From the NCBI GenBank assembly GCA_958298945.1, contig OY282610.1, positions 25,878,233 to 25,942,232 on the forward strand: a DNA stretch of 64,000 nt, given 5' to 3'. Shown here piece by piece: positions 38,116 through 48,691 of the stretch (position 1 is the stretch's first letter; the number at the start of each line of letters is the position of its first letter). The notes under the pieces were generated by a model. The model saw nothing but the letters and a program-made list of their open reading frames with translations, had not been told where the DNA came from and made no database searches. This DNA is from Atherix ibis (lineage: Eukaryota; Arthropoda; Insecta; Diptera; Athericidae). A program made the position numbers and the translations under genes.

Positions 38116-39977
38116 ATTGCAAAAGCGGTGAGAAATCGTAATTTGTGTATTTTTTTTATGTAGACATGACATCCACTGACATCTAGTTTTCATGATAGGA
38201 ATTTATTAAATTCTAAAAGCATAATTTATATATTTATTTTAATTCACTTATTGCAAACAAAAATACAATTTAAAAACAACAACGGGCAATTTTTATTTTT
38301 TGTACAATCTTTTGATATGAAATGGAATTTATTTCTTAAATATCAAGCGCCTCAATTTTGTAGACTTTCGGAAAGTTTTTAAACACGCCATTCTCCATGA
38401 AAGTGGTAGCATACCGAAATGCTTGCATATTTTTGTTATTTTTAAGGTTGTTAAAGGGTTTAAATTAACTGCTTCAATCGCATACTGATTGGCCCAAGTT
38501 TAAAATTGGCCCCCACTGATTTACGCCGTTTCTGTTATTTGGGCAGGGTGTGTGCGTTTTTTTCAAAAATTTGAACAGAATTTTTGTGTAGAGGCCTATC
38601 GAGTTCTTCTATAATCTAAGCCACCAAAGACAGAGGGTTTAGGCTCCAAGTCGAAGCACACACTTCCACAGCAAAAACAATTAATCGATCAAAAAAGATG
38701 CAGCACTAATTTTGAAAAAGAATGAACTAATTATAAATAAGTTCAATGCCCAACAAAAAAAAAAACTCTGAGGCAGCACTGAAAAAAGAGCTTTTTCAAA
38801 GAGTTCCTTGTTAAAATTGAGGATGAATTCCTTGCAATTATTAACAGTCAAGCACATTCGGTGGACACCATAGTTAGATGAAGAGACCTTGACATTTAGC
38901 ATAGGCAAGCGTGTCTCAGATTATGCCCAACATGCTTAAATAAAACTTTAAAGCCCAACAGTCAATATTTGAGTTTAACAGTTGATAAATGAAAATTAAG
39001 TCAGCAACCTTACGTCATTTTTCTGATCCAGGCATCTGAAGCAATTTAAGTAGTTCCATGAAAGGTGGAAGCTTAAAAGGATTATTCAACGGAAGATCTC
39101 TTACCGCATATATAACAAAATGCCATTAAATCAACTCGATGCGTCTACTATGTAAATCGCAGTAAAACGACCAACTATATTACAGTATAAGCCTCAGTAA
39201 GGAACAGTATAAATAACTCACAACTGAAACGACAATCAATACTTTACAAGAAATATGTCCACTACAGCCATCTAGCGAAAAAATAATGAATTTCTTTATT
39301 CCATTTTATTTTTAAATCATAATTTTGATCATATTTTGTACGATAATTATTAACAATGTTACGCCATGTGTGGTAAAGTGTTGCCAACGAAAAGAGAAGA
39401 CAGCGTGACAGCTGACAGTTCAAGGTTATTAAAAATGGAGCATTACACGAAAGAAGCACGCGTTTTCATTGTTGAGCAATATTTTAGTAATAATAATGCA
39501 GCTTTGGCAGGTACACCGGATGAGGCCCATTTTCATCTTGACGGTTTGGTAAATCGACGACATTGTCGCATTTGGGGTTCAGAGTTATTGTTGAGAGACA
39601 AATGCATCCACAACGTGTTACTGTTTGGTGTGGATTTTGGACTGGAGGCTTCTTGGGAACATTCTTCTTCGAAAATTTAGCTGGCCATGGCGCTACCGAG
39701 ACATGATAATCCAGTTTATTGTGCCTAAATTGCAAGATACCGGTTTGTGAAATCCTATATATTGTATATTATTTATAAATTAATATATTCTAATATACTT
39801 CATAATATATTATACACCGAAAGAAATAATAAAAAGTTTTCGATTAATTAAAATTTTAACTACAGATTTCTAGAGAGAATAGTTTTATTCCATTGGACCA
39901 ATTTTGCTACTGAGCAGTACTTCTAGCTGTCATCATCTACTCTACCTCGTACAAATCAGTACATTGCAATAGTAGTT
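38116..39977 (+). repeat. Array unit 11 (runs into the complete Harbinger element)
   Basis: Mixed character: GATGCAGCACTAATTTTG and the linker form AGAGAGAATAG...CCATTGG as in units 1-3, but the mariner frame of units 5-10. A stop (TAATTATTAACAATG) interrupts the leader of the mariner frame. After GTAGTT at 39977 the sequence goes on as Harbinger rather than returning to the P-type part. Confidence 0.93.
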
Positions 39978-41340
39978 ACGCATACAAATTACGGTAGGGG
40001 CATTTTAGTTCCCAAAATGAAAATAGATAGCTTAGCGGGTTCGATGGTTATGTTGAAGTATCATATTTTTGTTATGTTTACTTTATTCGTGCAGCAAAAG
40101 TGAAAAGAAATGGAATCAAATATTACTGGAGTGTGTTTTTACACCGTCCAAGTTATGGAAGACGAACTGCAGTTGGTGTTGATGTTGAAATATACATAAC
40201 GTGGTGGTTTTTAGCAAATACTGAAACGTACCAACAAATTTCAGACAGATTTGATGTTGCAGAAAGCTCTGTCCAGCGAATTTTATACCGCATCGTAAAA
40301 TGGTTTGTTGAAGTGAGTGCCAAGTATATAAAATGGCCAACAGCATCCGAAATGCAAAATAACCAGGTGCAATTTGCAGCTATGAAAGGTGTACCAGGTG
40401 TTGTTGGGGCTTTTGATGGTTCTCATATTAAAATCAGTCCTCCTAAACGTGACACACAAGCATACTGTAATAGGAAAAAATATTATAGTCTGCTTTTACA
40501 GGGAATTGTAAACGCCGAGAAAAAGTTTATATGTGTAGATGTGCACTGTGGTGAACCTGGTGCAATGCACGATACACAGCTTCTACGAAAATCAGCGTTT
40601 TACAGGCGTATTACTGAGGATGAGTCCATAATTATACCAGGAGTTCTACTGGGAGACTTAGCGTACGGTGTAAGCAGATATTTAGTTCCCCCGTTTAAGG
40701 GTTTTGAAAACTTAACTGAAAATGATTTCTGCAACATGAAATATTTAGATAATGAAGTCAACAACACACAGAATTACGCAGAATGTGAAGGAATTGACAG
40801 CAACAATGGTGCACGTGCGAGGCAGCAAATGTTTGAAAATATGGATAATAATGGATTGTTAAATTAATTGAAATTTCAATGATGTATTTGTATAACTTCA
40901 AATTTATTGTAACATTTTCAATTGAAAATAAATGCCTCCTTCTTGGCTAACAAAAATAAAAATAATATATTTAAAATATCTTACTTTTACTTATTAATTA
41001 TATTCAAAAGAGTAGCACTAGTTTCACCCTGATCATTTTCTTTTTTGCTTATATATTTTTCTAATAATTTAATTTTCTTATTGCTTAATTCCAATCTATC
41101 CGTATAATATTTATTTTTTAATTCTAATTTATTCGTATAATATCCCTTTTTACATTTGCTCTTGACTTCTCCCTTCCTTATGTATCTAATTCAAAAGTTG
41201 CACGAAACACATTCACTTCAATGAACTCACCATTGTTGTTGACTATTTTGAGGTTATAGTTTACTGCTGTCAATAAATTTTGCGTTCCGTTGGGAATGTA
41301 CTCTGTAGTACTGGTCAGAAGCAAAATTGGTCCAATGGAA
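39888..41340 (+). mobile_element. PIF/Harbinger transposon with complete ends
   Basis: TTCCATTGGACCAATTTTGC at the left end is repeated inverted at the right end, and similarity extends through CTGAGCAGTACT (right end: CTGACCAGTACT), so the terminal inverted repeats are about 36 bp. Inside is a HARBI1-like transposase frame on the plus strand. Both ends are flanked by TA (left TTA, right TAC), so the 3-bp duplication expected of Harbinger is not confirmed. The first 90 bp of this element occur in every unit of the adjacent array. Confidence 0.85.
40040..40867 (+). pseudogene. HARBI1-like (DDE_Tnp_4) transposase lacking the catalytic-Glu region
   Basis: The readable frame runs to the stop at 40867. 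An N-terminal helix-turn-helix (ETYQQISDRFDVAESSVQRI) is followed by GVVGAFDGSHIKI (first Asp), VDVHCGEPGAMHDTQLLRKS and LLGDLAYGVSRYLVPPF (second Asp). Family members then have a segment with R-x(3)-E-x(3)-G at the catalytic Glu. Here ENLTENDFCNMK passes directly to an acidic Asn-rich tail ending in ARARQQMFENMDNNG, typical of the C terminus, so roughly 60-80 residues seem deleted in frame. No ATG lies near the start; a GTG at 40100 or an upstream exon (GTGCAG acceptor near 40094) are possibilities. Known active family members work with a Myb-like partner protein, which I did not find here. Confidence 0.8.
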
Positions 41341-41411
41341 TACAGCTAATATGTTGTTATCAAGAAGGTGATAAGAAATGAACGTAAACAGAAATATGCT
41401 GTATTCTTTTA
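40868..41411. other. Right part of the Harbinger element and gap to the mariner element
   Basis: No gene. 40868-41340 is the non-coding 3' part of the Harbinger element, AT-rich. 41341-41411 is unassigned. Confidence 0.6.
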
Positions 41412-42558
41412 CCAGGTGTATAAGCTTAAATCCGCTTTTTGATCATAGATGGCGTGAGTGAGCGTATTAAGCTACTATGCGCACACCATACTTTTTATTT
41501 TATGAGTTTGACATCTGTCAACATTAATCAGTGCACATTGTCAGCAATTTCGTACAACAACATACATTTTTCCTTTGGTAATGTTTGGTTTTGTACCAGA
41601 AAAAGAGCATATGCGGGAAGCTCTGTTTTTCTACTTCAATTTGAAGAAATCGGATGCCGAATCGCATCGAATACTTATGGAGGCCTATGGTGACAGTGCT
41701 TTATCGGAAACAACGTGCCTAGATTGGTTTCGTCGGTTCAAAGGCGGCGATTTTGACTTGTGGGACAAGAAGCGTAAAAATCGGCCTAGGAAGGTTGAGG
41801 ACCATCAATTGCAGGCTCTTTTGGACGAAGACGATACCCATAGGCAGATGGAGCGACGCCAAAACACATACGAAATCTTGCTCGCCAGACAAAAAAGAAA
41901 GTCGTTCTTGGATCGGATTGTGATAGGCGATGAAAAGTGGATATATTTCAAGAATCCTAAACGCAAGAAATCGTGGGTTGATCCCGGCTAACCATCAACA
42001 TCTTCCCCACGGAATACGATGCTGTGATCCCGGCCACCCATCAACAGCTTCGGACGGAATACGATGCTGTGCGTTTGGTTGAATCAGCAGGGTATCGTCT
42101 ACTATGAGATGTTGAAACCTGGTGAAACTGTCAATGCTCACCGCTACCACCAACACCGTGCTCTGCGTGAAAGAAGGACGGATTATCAACAAAGACATGA
42201 CAAACTGATTTTCCTCCACGACAACGCACCATAGCACATGTCAAAAATGGTCCGAAACTACTTGGAGGCACTCAACTGGGAAGCGCTACCCCAACCAGCT
42301 TATTCACCAGACCTGGCCCCTTCCGACTACCACCTGTTTTCGTCGACGGGTCACGCGCTCGATGAGCAGCACTTCCATTCTTACGAAGACGTCCGAAAAT
42401 GGCTCGATGAGTGGTTTGCCTAAAAAGAAAAGGAATTTTTTTGGCGTGGTATCCACAAATTGCCTGAGAGACTTTGAATAAATTTGTTTTAGCTTTCTAT
42501 GAAAAAAACATGTGTTTTTTTTGACTTAAAAACAGCGGATTTAAGCTTATACACCTGG
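41412..42558 (+). mobile_element. Mariner transposon with long matching terminal repeats and TA flanks
   Basis: Left end CCAGGTGTATAAGCTTAAAT followed by CCGCT; the same 25 bases appear inverted at 42534-42558. TA lies immediately outside both ends, as expected for mariner insertion. The terminal sequence resembles the Mos1 type (CAGGTGTA). The transposase inside is broken. Confidence 0.93.
41581..42470 (+). pseudogene. Mariner (Mos1-like) transposase, internally deleted and interrupted
   Basis: From the ATG at 41581 the frame has the mariner helix-turn-helix (HMREALFFYFNLKKSDAESH, ALSETTCLDWFRRFKGGDF). After LLDED about 60 residues are missing and it resumes at MERRQNTYEILLARQKRKSF. IVIGDEKWIYF (first Asp) and NPKRKKSW follow, then a stop at 41989. 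A duplicated segment of about 48 bp containing ACGGAATACGATGCTGTG twice lies at 41975-42076. The later frame contains WWDQQGIVYYEMLKPGET, HDNAP (second Asp) followed by a stop, and YSPDLAPSDYHLF (third Asp), then another stop after DEWFA. The enzyme is dead. Confidence 0.88.
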
Positions 42559-43242
42559 TATACCATATATATTGTAATAAATAATTTTTACGATTCAATT
42601 TAAATTATTATTCCATAGTTCCATAAATAAAATAATTTTTACGATTCAATTTAAATTATTATTCCATAGTTTTAATGATGCGTAAAATAGGAAAACATTT
42701 TGGTTTTGCTCTTTTCAAATTGGATATGTGACCTGCTGGAGGACCGATGGACATATTCATTCGGAAGTCGTAGAGTTAATCATGAAAGGTGAAGAAGGAA
42801 ATACCCGACCTAGCCTACAACATCAACAAACATGGGTAGGTCACGTATGTAAAAGCAGAAGGCAAACAATTGTTTCACTTTATTAAGTTCTAGACTACGA
42901 GAATTGATGCATAGCCGAATATGCTTGTATATTATATATGATGCACTATAGATCTAATCGAATCAATAATTTCATAAAATGCATATTTGAAACAAATTCT
43001 ATCTTCTACTTGAAAACGAGGATTGGTACATCAGTTTACGACGATAGTCTTGAACCAACCGGAAGCTATAAATTATTTTCAATAAATGAAATGACATAAA
43101 AATTCATTTCTGCGTATTGTAATAATAATGAGTGAGTTTTTGATAAAAAAGATTTCTTTTTGTCATTGTGGGCTTTTCCATTTTCACATGACTAAAACCT
43201 TGATAGTTGAATAAATATTTGATAATTGATATTATTAAGTTT
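42559..43242. other. AT-rich spacer between two mariner elements
   Basis: No gene. A segment of about 50 bp (AATAATTTTTACGATTCAAT and following) is repeated directly at about 42580 and 42628. Confidence 0.6.
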
Positions 43243-43381
43243 TGGTTAGTCGAAAAAGTTCGTGGTCAGTAACTATCAATTGCATTTTAACAACACATGA
43301 AGCGTTTGACATGTGACACTTAAAGCTTTTTGCGCAGCGCAGAAATCGGTGTCGTGTATCAAAAGTTATTCAAGTTCAAAA

Positions 43382-45147
43382 ATGGACAAGAATAAAGAGA
43401 AAATTCGCTATATTTTACAATACAACTTCGACAAAAGCTACAACGCATCGCAGGCTTGTGAAAAAATTTGTGGCGTTTATAGGCGAAGGTGCTGAATCAA
43501 AATCAGCAGCACGGAAATGGTTCGCTCGATGTCAAAGATGAGTCCCGTTTTGATCGGCGAATTACCCACAAAAAAAAGTGATGAAATTCTCGAAAAAATT
43601 CTAACCGGCATAAGCTTATGAATTAAACATTCACCATCAAACCGTTTTAAACCATTTGCGAAAGGCTGGGTTCAAAAAGAAACTGGATGTTTGGGTGCCT
43701 CATGAATTGAGTGTGAAAAACAAGATAAACCGACTTCACATCTGCGATATGCTGCTGAAGCGCAATGAAATCGAGCCATTTCTGATGCGAATCATACATA
43801 ACTGGCAATGAAAAATGGTTTAAATACGAGAATATCATTCAAAGACCAGAGAGATGAGCGATTACAACCAATTTCAAAGCCAGGATTGACGGCCGATAAG
43901 GTCGGTACTGTACTGTGAGCAACTCGAAAGGTTACGCCAAGCGATTAAGAGAAAACTGCCAGAATTCTTTCCATCATGCTAATGGTCGCTTTCCACCATA
44001 CTTATGACTCGCCAAAAAAAAAATAGCACTACTTATCTGGGAAGTTTTGATGATCCACCATATAGCCCAGACATAGTAGCCTGATACTAAGATTGCACGG
44101 TCCGTGCAATGCACAAACTATTCGTGCAATAGGCCTGAAAATCCGCGCGAATCGTGTGATAGTCGAAGTTTTTTGCACAAACGTAGAAAAATGGTCGGTT
44201 ATTAAATGGTGTATTTGATATTACACGAATCGCGCGATAGAGTTTGCTCGAATCAAAACGTCCGCCACTACAGAACAAACCAAAATCCCGGATATTTTGA
44301 AAAATATATCAAAGATCATATATAATCGGTAATGAATTGTCCACAAAAATTCTAGTACTAAATTTCGGTAAGCACCATCCATTGCCCGATTTTGAAGCCA
44401 TGAACATTATCCTCTTCCTACAAAAGATACGTGCCAAATTAGCACGACAGGTGCTGCTTGTAGCTTCTCCATTTTCACTAGACAATTAAACTGTATCGTC
44501 CACCTCACTTGAAAAATACAATAATAAAGAATAATTCACAACGTCCGTAATCAAGTGACAAGTGACCAACTTTTTGAACTTCTCACAAACTTATTCGTGA
44601 AGTTCAGCTTCCAACTAGCATTTGGCTCTCTTAATAGGACCAAACTGGCTCCAAGGGAGGCCTATGAAAACCATTAGATTCAGTTTTTCAACCAGAAACC
44701 ACAGAACTTCTATACTGATGGAATCATGGCTCTGCACGAAAAATGGCGACACATGGTCGATGATAATGGAGAAATGATATTTCACTGATTCGTGAAACAT
44801 CATTTTCCCAGGTTCGTGCATACCAAAAAGTCGTACATTGCACAGATCGTGTGATACGCTGTACAAACCAGTTCCTGTACTTTTTCGAATTGAACGAACT
44901 TCTCACAAACTGGTTCGTTCAGTTGCACGAACCGTGGGACCTCAGCTTCCAACTAGCATTTGGTTCGATCTCTGCAGAACTCTCTTAATAGGACCAAGCG
45001 GGCTTCAGGGGAGGCCTATGAAGACCATTTGATTCAGTTTTTCAACCAGAAACCACAGTGCTTCTATACTGATGGAATGATGGCTTTGCACGAAAAATGG
45101 AGACACATGGTCTATGATAATAGAGAATATTTGGTTTCAACAAATTG
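43382..45147 (+). pseudogene. Mariner transposase remnants
   Basis: MDKNKEKIRYILQYNFDKSY at 43382 is the start of the helix-turn-helix region. Frameshifts follow within 120 bp. Pieces then seen include KKKLDVWVPHELSVKNK and HICDMLLKRNEIEPF around 43672-43790. Another frame near 44050 reads PYSPDI. After the inserted sequence, LVRSLQNSLNRTKRAS and HLIQFFNQKPQCFYTDG complete the C terminus at 44952-45147. Many stops; not functional. Confidence 0.82.
44076..44945. other. Insertion within the second mariner, containing an extra copy of the mariner 3' end
   Basis: Starts with an odd palindrome ATTGCACGG-T-CCGTGCAAT (44092-44110) and has further short inverted motifs, e.g. GAACGAAC and GTTCGTTC near 44890-44920. 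The first copy of the mariner 3' end (about 44595-44780) is embedded in it. The two boundary sequences share motifs (TCGTGTGATA, GTTCGTGCA), suggesting related ends. Not recognised as a known element. Confidence 0.5.
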
Positions 45148-45217
45148 ATTTTGACGCTCTGATTTCAGCATGTCTATTTTACTCAAAAAACGCCACGAAC
45201 TTTTCCGACTAACCAGA

Positions 45218-48200
45218 ATATCATTCATATGACCACGACGACTCAGTTTGTTGGCCCCTGCTTCCGGAACGTCGAAATTTTTTATGACTTTTCCGAATGA
45301 AAGTGGAACAACGGCCTTTTATTTTAAAGGATAAAAAGACGTGAAATGATACGAATTTTGCAGAAAATTTAAAAATAATAATGTAGAACGGTATTTTTCC
45401 TTTTATTTTATTAAATAGTAAATTTATTTTCTCCATTAAAAGTGAACTATTTTGAACGTACAAGCTTTTTTTTTTTGTTGCAAAAAAAAAAACATAATTT
45501 TAATCGTGAAAGAAAACATTTTGTAAATAAAATTTATTTTTGTATTTAGGGTAGAAAAAAAAAGAATAAACTCAAGATGTAAAAAATTAAGCGTTGTCAT
45601 TATTTATTTTTGACAACAATTCTCAACTGTCATTCCCAATACCAAACATAACAGGTTAAGTTATATGGGATCGTGTATGTGTAAGGACACACAGCTGCCT
45701 GGATGATGTATCAACACATATTAAAAAGAAAGCAATCAGACAGACGGACACAGACAACATATAATAAAGGGTCTTTTTGAGTAAATTTTATTTTTAGAAT
45801 GAGTCATATTTGTTCGCTAAAATTACAATTAGTTTTTATTCATTCATATATTTTTGCCATACACACTTATAGATGATATACAAATTTATATACACGTTAT
45901 GGAGATGCATACGGCCATTTGCCCCAAAAGATGTGTAAATGTACAAAAGTACATATGAGTATACAAATTGATATGCAAATGTGAACGACAATATAGACTT
46001 TTGATAAAAAAATTTATAACGGAAAAATTCAAGAAACCACCAAGAAAGGAAAATTAAATTTAGAGTAATTTCTTTTTTTTGTACTTTTGGGAGAAGGAGG
46101 AAGGTCGGGCTTTATTGTATTTGCTTATATTGTGTTAAATAAACAATTAAATTAAAATTTAAAATTTAAATTTCAAAATAAAAAAATTTATATTAACACA
46201 ATTATTTACATTAGAAGAAATGGAGATGAGTAAAAGTTTAAAAAGTAAACTTTAAAAAAAAAAAAAAAATTTATAACTTACCTTGGCACTTAAAAAAGAA
46301 AATATTGCAAAATCTCTTATATATTAATTATTTGTTCGTGTAGTGTTTTTTCCCCTTTTTCGGATTTTTTTTTACAATTTTTCTTTATTGCATTATAAAT
46401 TTCTCATATATATATATATAGCTTTCAGTTATCAAATACACATAAGTACACATATATAAATAACAATATACATAAATGTGTTTGTAATATTGTATGACGT
46501 CTGGCCATGGCCTAACATAACCACAAAATAAACAATATAAATTTTGCCCGGCGGGTATTTTTCGTATTCTGCATAAAGATGACAGTTCGTTAAGATCGAA
46601 TTTGACGTTGATGCTGTTCTACAAATTGGCAATGTTGACAACTATTTTGGATGAGAGAGAGTATTTTTTTTATTTTCCTTTGGATTAATTAAGCATTATT
46701 ATTAATTTATTTTACAATATTTTGCAATTCTCTACTAATTCTATTATTAATTATTATTTTTAAAAAAAAATACATTTTTATAGACAATTCTCTCCCCTTG
46801 TACATATAATTGAGAATATTGCAAAAATATTAAATTATTTTTGTTAATTGCAAATAGTTTTATTTTAAATTGTGTACACAAATATACAATTTATTTTTAT
46901 TTCACTATAAAAATTACTATTATTTGTAATTTTTTTTTAATATTGTACAATAGAATATATTGGGCCAAGGGATTAAAGGCTATTTTATTAATTGAAAAAG
47001 GAAAACAAATACAAATTCATTGGATCAAATTAAAAGAAAATGAAATGCGAAAAAAAATATATGCCGTCAAATATTTAAACTAATCACTTGAAACAATCAC
47101 ATTTGTATTTATATATATATATACATCCATATGCTATGGTATGCACATAATTATATTTGGTTTTTGATTTTTCTATAATGATTCATATTTGAATTTTTAT
47201 TTAAAAAAAAAATCTCCATCATCAATTCTACACACAAGTACTGATATAAATTTCTTCGTAATAATTAATAATAAAGTTAATATTAACGAAAATACTACAT
47301 TGAATAAAATCAATTATTTTCAAAATAAAATTTTAATCAATTCAAAGCAGACGACTGACTTGAAATTTGTTTGGATTTGTATTTATTTTTTTGATTCTTA
47401 TCGTGGAGAGTTTTTTCTTTCTTTTTGGTGCTTTGTTTTCGTATATCTTCCTTAATTTTTTCTAATTTAATAATCACGTACACATTTTTAAAGAAATTCA
47501 CCGTTAATTGTTATTATAAACTTATGTATTTTTCTATGATGAAGTACACTTTTTTTGTTTGTTTTTTTTTGTATACAACATAAAACATGTTTGATGGGAA
47601 TAATTTTGTTAGTATTCTTTCTTAATACACCAAACAAAATTATTCAAAATAAATATGAAAAAAATATTTTATATATATATAAATAGAATTAATTGAATTA
47701 CACTGTTTTTATGATGTTGTTGAATGGAATTTAATCTGAAATTCTTATTCTCAACTCTTTGCCAATTCGACGAGTAAATTCTGATGATTTTTCGCTAAAC
47801 AACAAAACAACAGCACGGGCACTGGCACGGGCTCGTTTTCTTTGGCTCGATTCACGACGTCTCCGACACCAAATGTTTTCACAAATAATTTTTCCAATCT
47901 TTTCGTCATATTGATATAAGATTATTTCAAACTTATCAGTTATTGTTCCAATGAAATGTTTCAAAACAATTATGAAATTCAATCGAATTTCTTGTTTACA
48001 TTTGACATTTTTTCAAAAAATTTCTTTGTATCTGTCCTTTTTTTCATATATTTGCACTTTTGTAGATTGTCATTGTTTTCAGTGTATGAACCGACAACAC
48101 GAATACACAATACCACCGTGTATACTATTCTCTCAACATTCTGATTGTTTGTATGCATCTACACCTAAACAATCTGACACTAGTGAAGCCAAAGTATATT

Positions 48201-48420
48201 TATCTCGTTTTTAACTATATCCACCGTATGTTACATACTCAATTTTCCTAATTTCGAATATTTAAAAAATTATATTTTAAAAGAGCATAAAGATATTTCC
48301 TATAAAAATATTTCGATTATTTAACATTTACAATTCTTTTATAAAAGTCTACAAATTTAATCACAATCAATGTTAAGTATCAAGCTGCTCGCTTAGTTTG
48401 AATAGTGTAAAAGTGGGCTT
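45218..48420. other. AT-rich intergenic sequence
   Basis: No supported gene. A minus-strand frame at 47731-47982 has an Arg-rich stretch (IWCRRRRESSQRKRARASAR) that looks less random than its surroundings, but I could not link it to a family or to splice partners. Short (AT)n and A/T homopolymer tracts are common. Confidence 0.5.
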
Positions 48421-48531
48421 ACATCCATCTCAGGTGGTGTAGATTCAAACCAATCTGTTGGGTGTGTATGCGTTCAGGTTTCTGTGCGTGGAATTTTATG
48501 AATTGAAATGGTTGATTTTTATAGGTACGAA

Positions 48532-48691
48532 CGTAGTTTATAGAAGGAGTGGAATTCTGTCCGAATTTTTTTAGCAATACATTCGTAAGAACGCACGCTC
48601 TACATGGACAATAACAGAAACGGCGTAAATCAGTGGGGGCAAATTTTAAACTTCGGCCATTCAATATGCGATTGAAGCGGTTCGTTTAAAA
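48532..48691 (-). mobile_element. P-type element copy X2, terminal fragment
   Basis: About 160 bp matching the right-hand end of the family (inverse orientation): a degraded terminal repeat TTTATAGAAGGAGTGGA, the GGCGTAAATCAGTGGGGGC block, and GCGATTGAAGCGGTTCGTTT. It stops exactly where copy X3 begins. Confidence 0.75.

Larger units (their letters stand above)
19304..39977 (+). repeat. Macrosatellite: eleven head-to-tail units of about 1.87-1.89 kb, each a chimera of transposon pieces
   Basis: The marker ATTGCAAAAGCGG recurs at 19304, 21174, 23039, 24904, 26794, 28679, 30568, 32459, 34344, 36230 and 38116, giving periods of 1870, 1865, 1865, 1890, 1885, 1889, 1891, 1885, 1886 and 1886. All units have the same orientation and are nearly identical. 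Order within a unit: truncated P-type element ending in its terminal repeat (unit 1: 19304-19813), an unidentified segment of about 640 bp, an internally deleted mariner-like element (around 20450-20945), an AT-rich linker, and the first 90 bp of a Harbinger element. The last unit continues into the complete-ended Harbinger element at 39888-41340. Confidence 0.95.
43243..45217 (+). mobile_element. Second mariner family, degraded, with an insertion and a duplicated 3' end
   Basis: The left end TTGGTTAGTCGAAAAAGTTC and the right end, inverted, TCTGGTTAGTCGGAAAAGTT are the terminal repeats. The transposase is recognisable in pieces. Unrelated sequence begins after the YSPD region near 44075. The 3' coding end occurs twice, at about 44610-44780 and 44950-45147. 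Confidence 0.85.

Noticed and set aside
19304..39977. Tandem array as a CRISPR array or a multigene family
   Set aside because: Unit length, eukaryotic context and transposon content exclude CRISPR. No intact gene exists in the unit.
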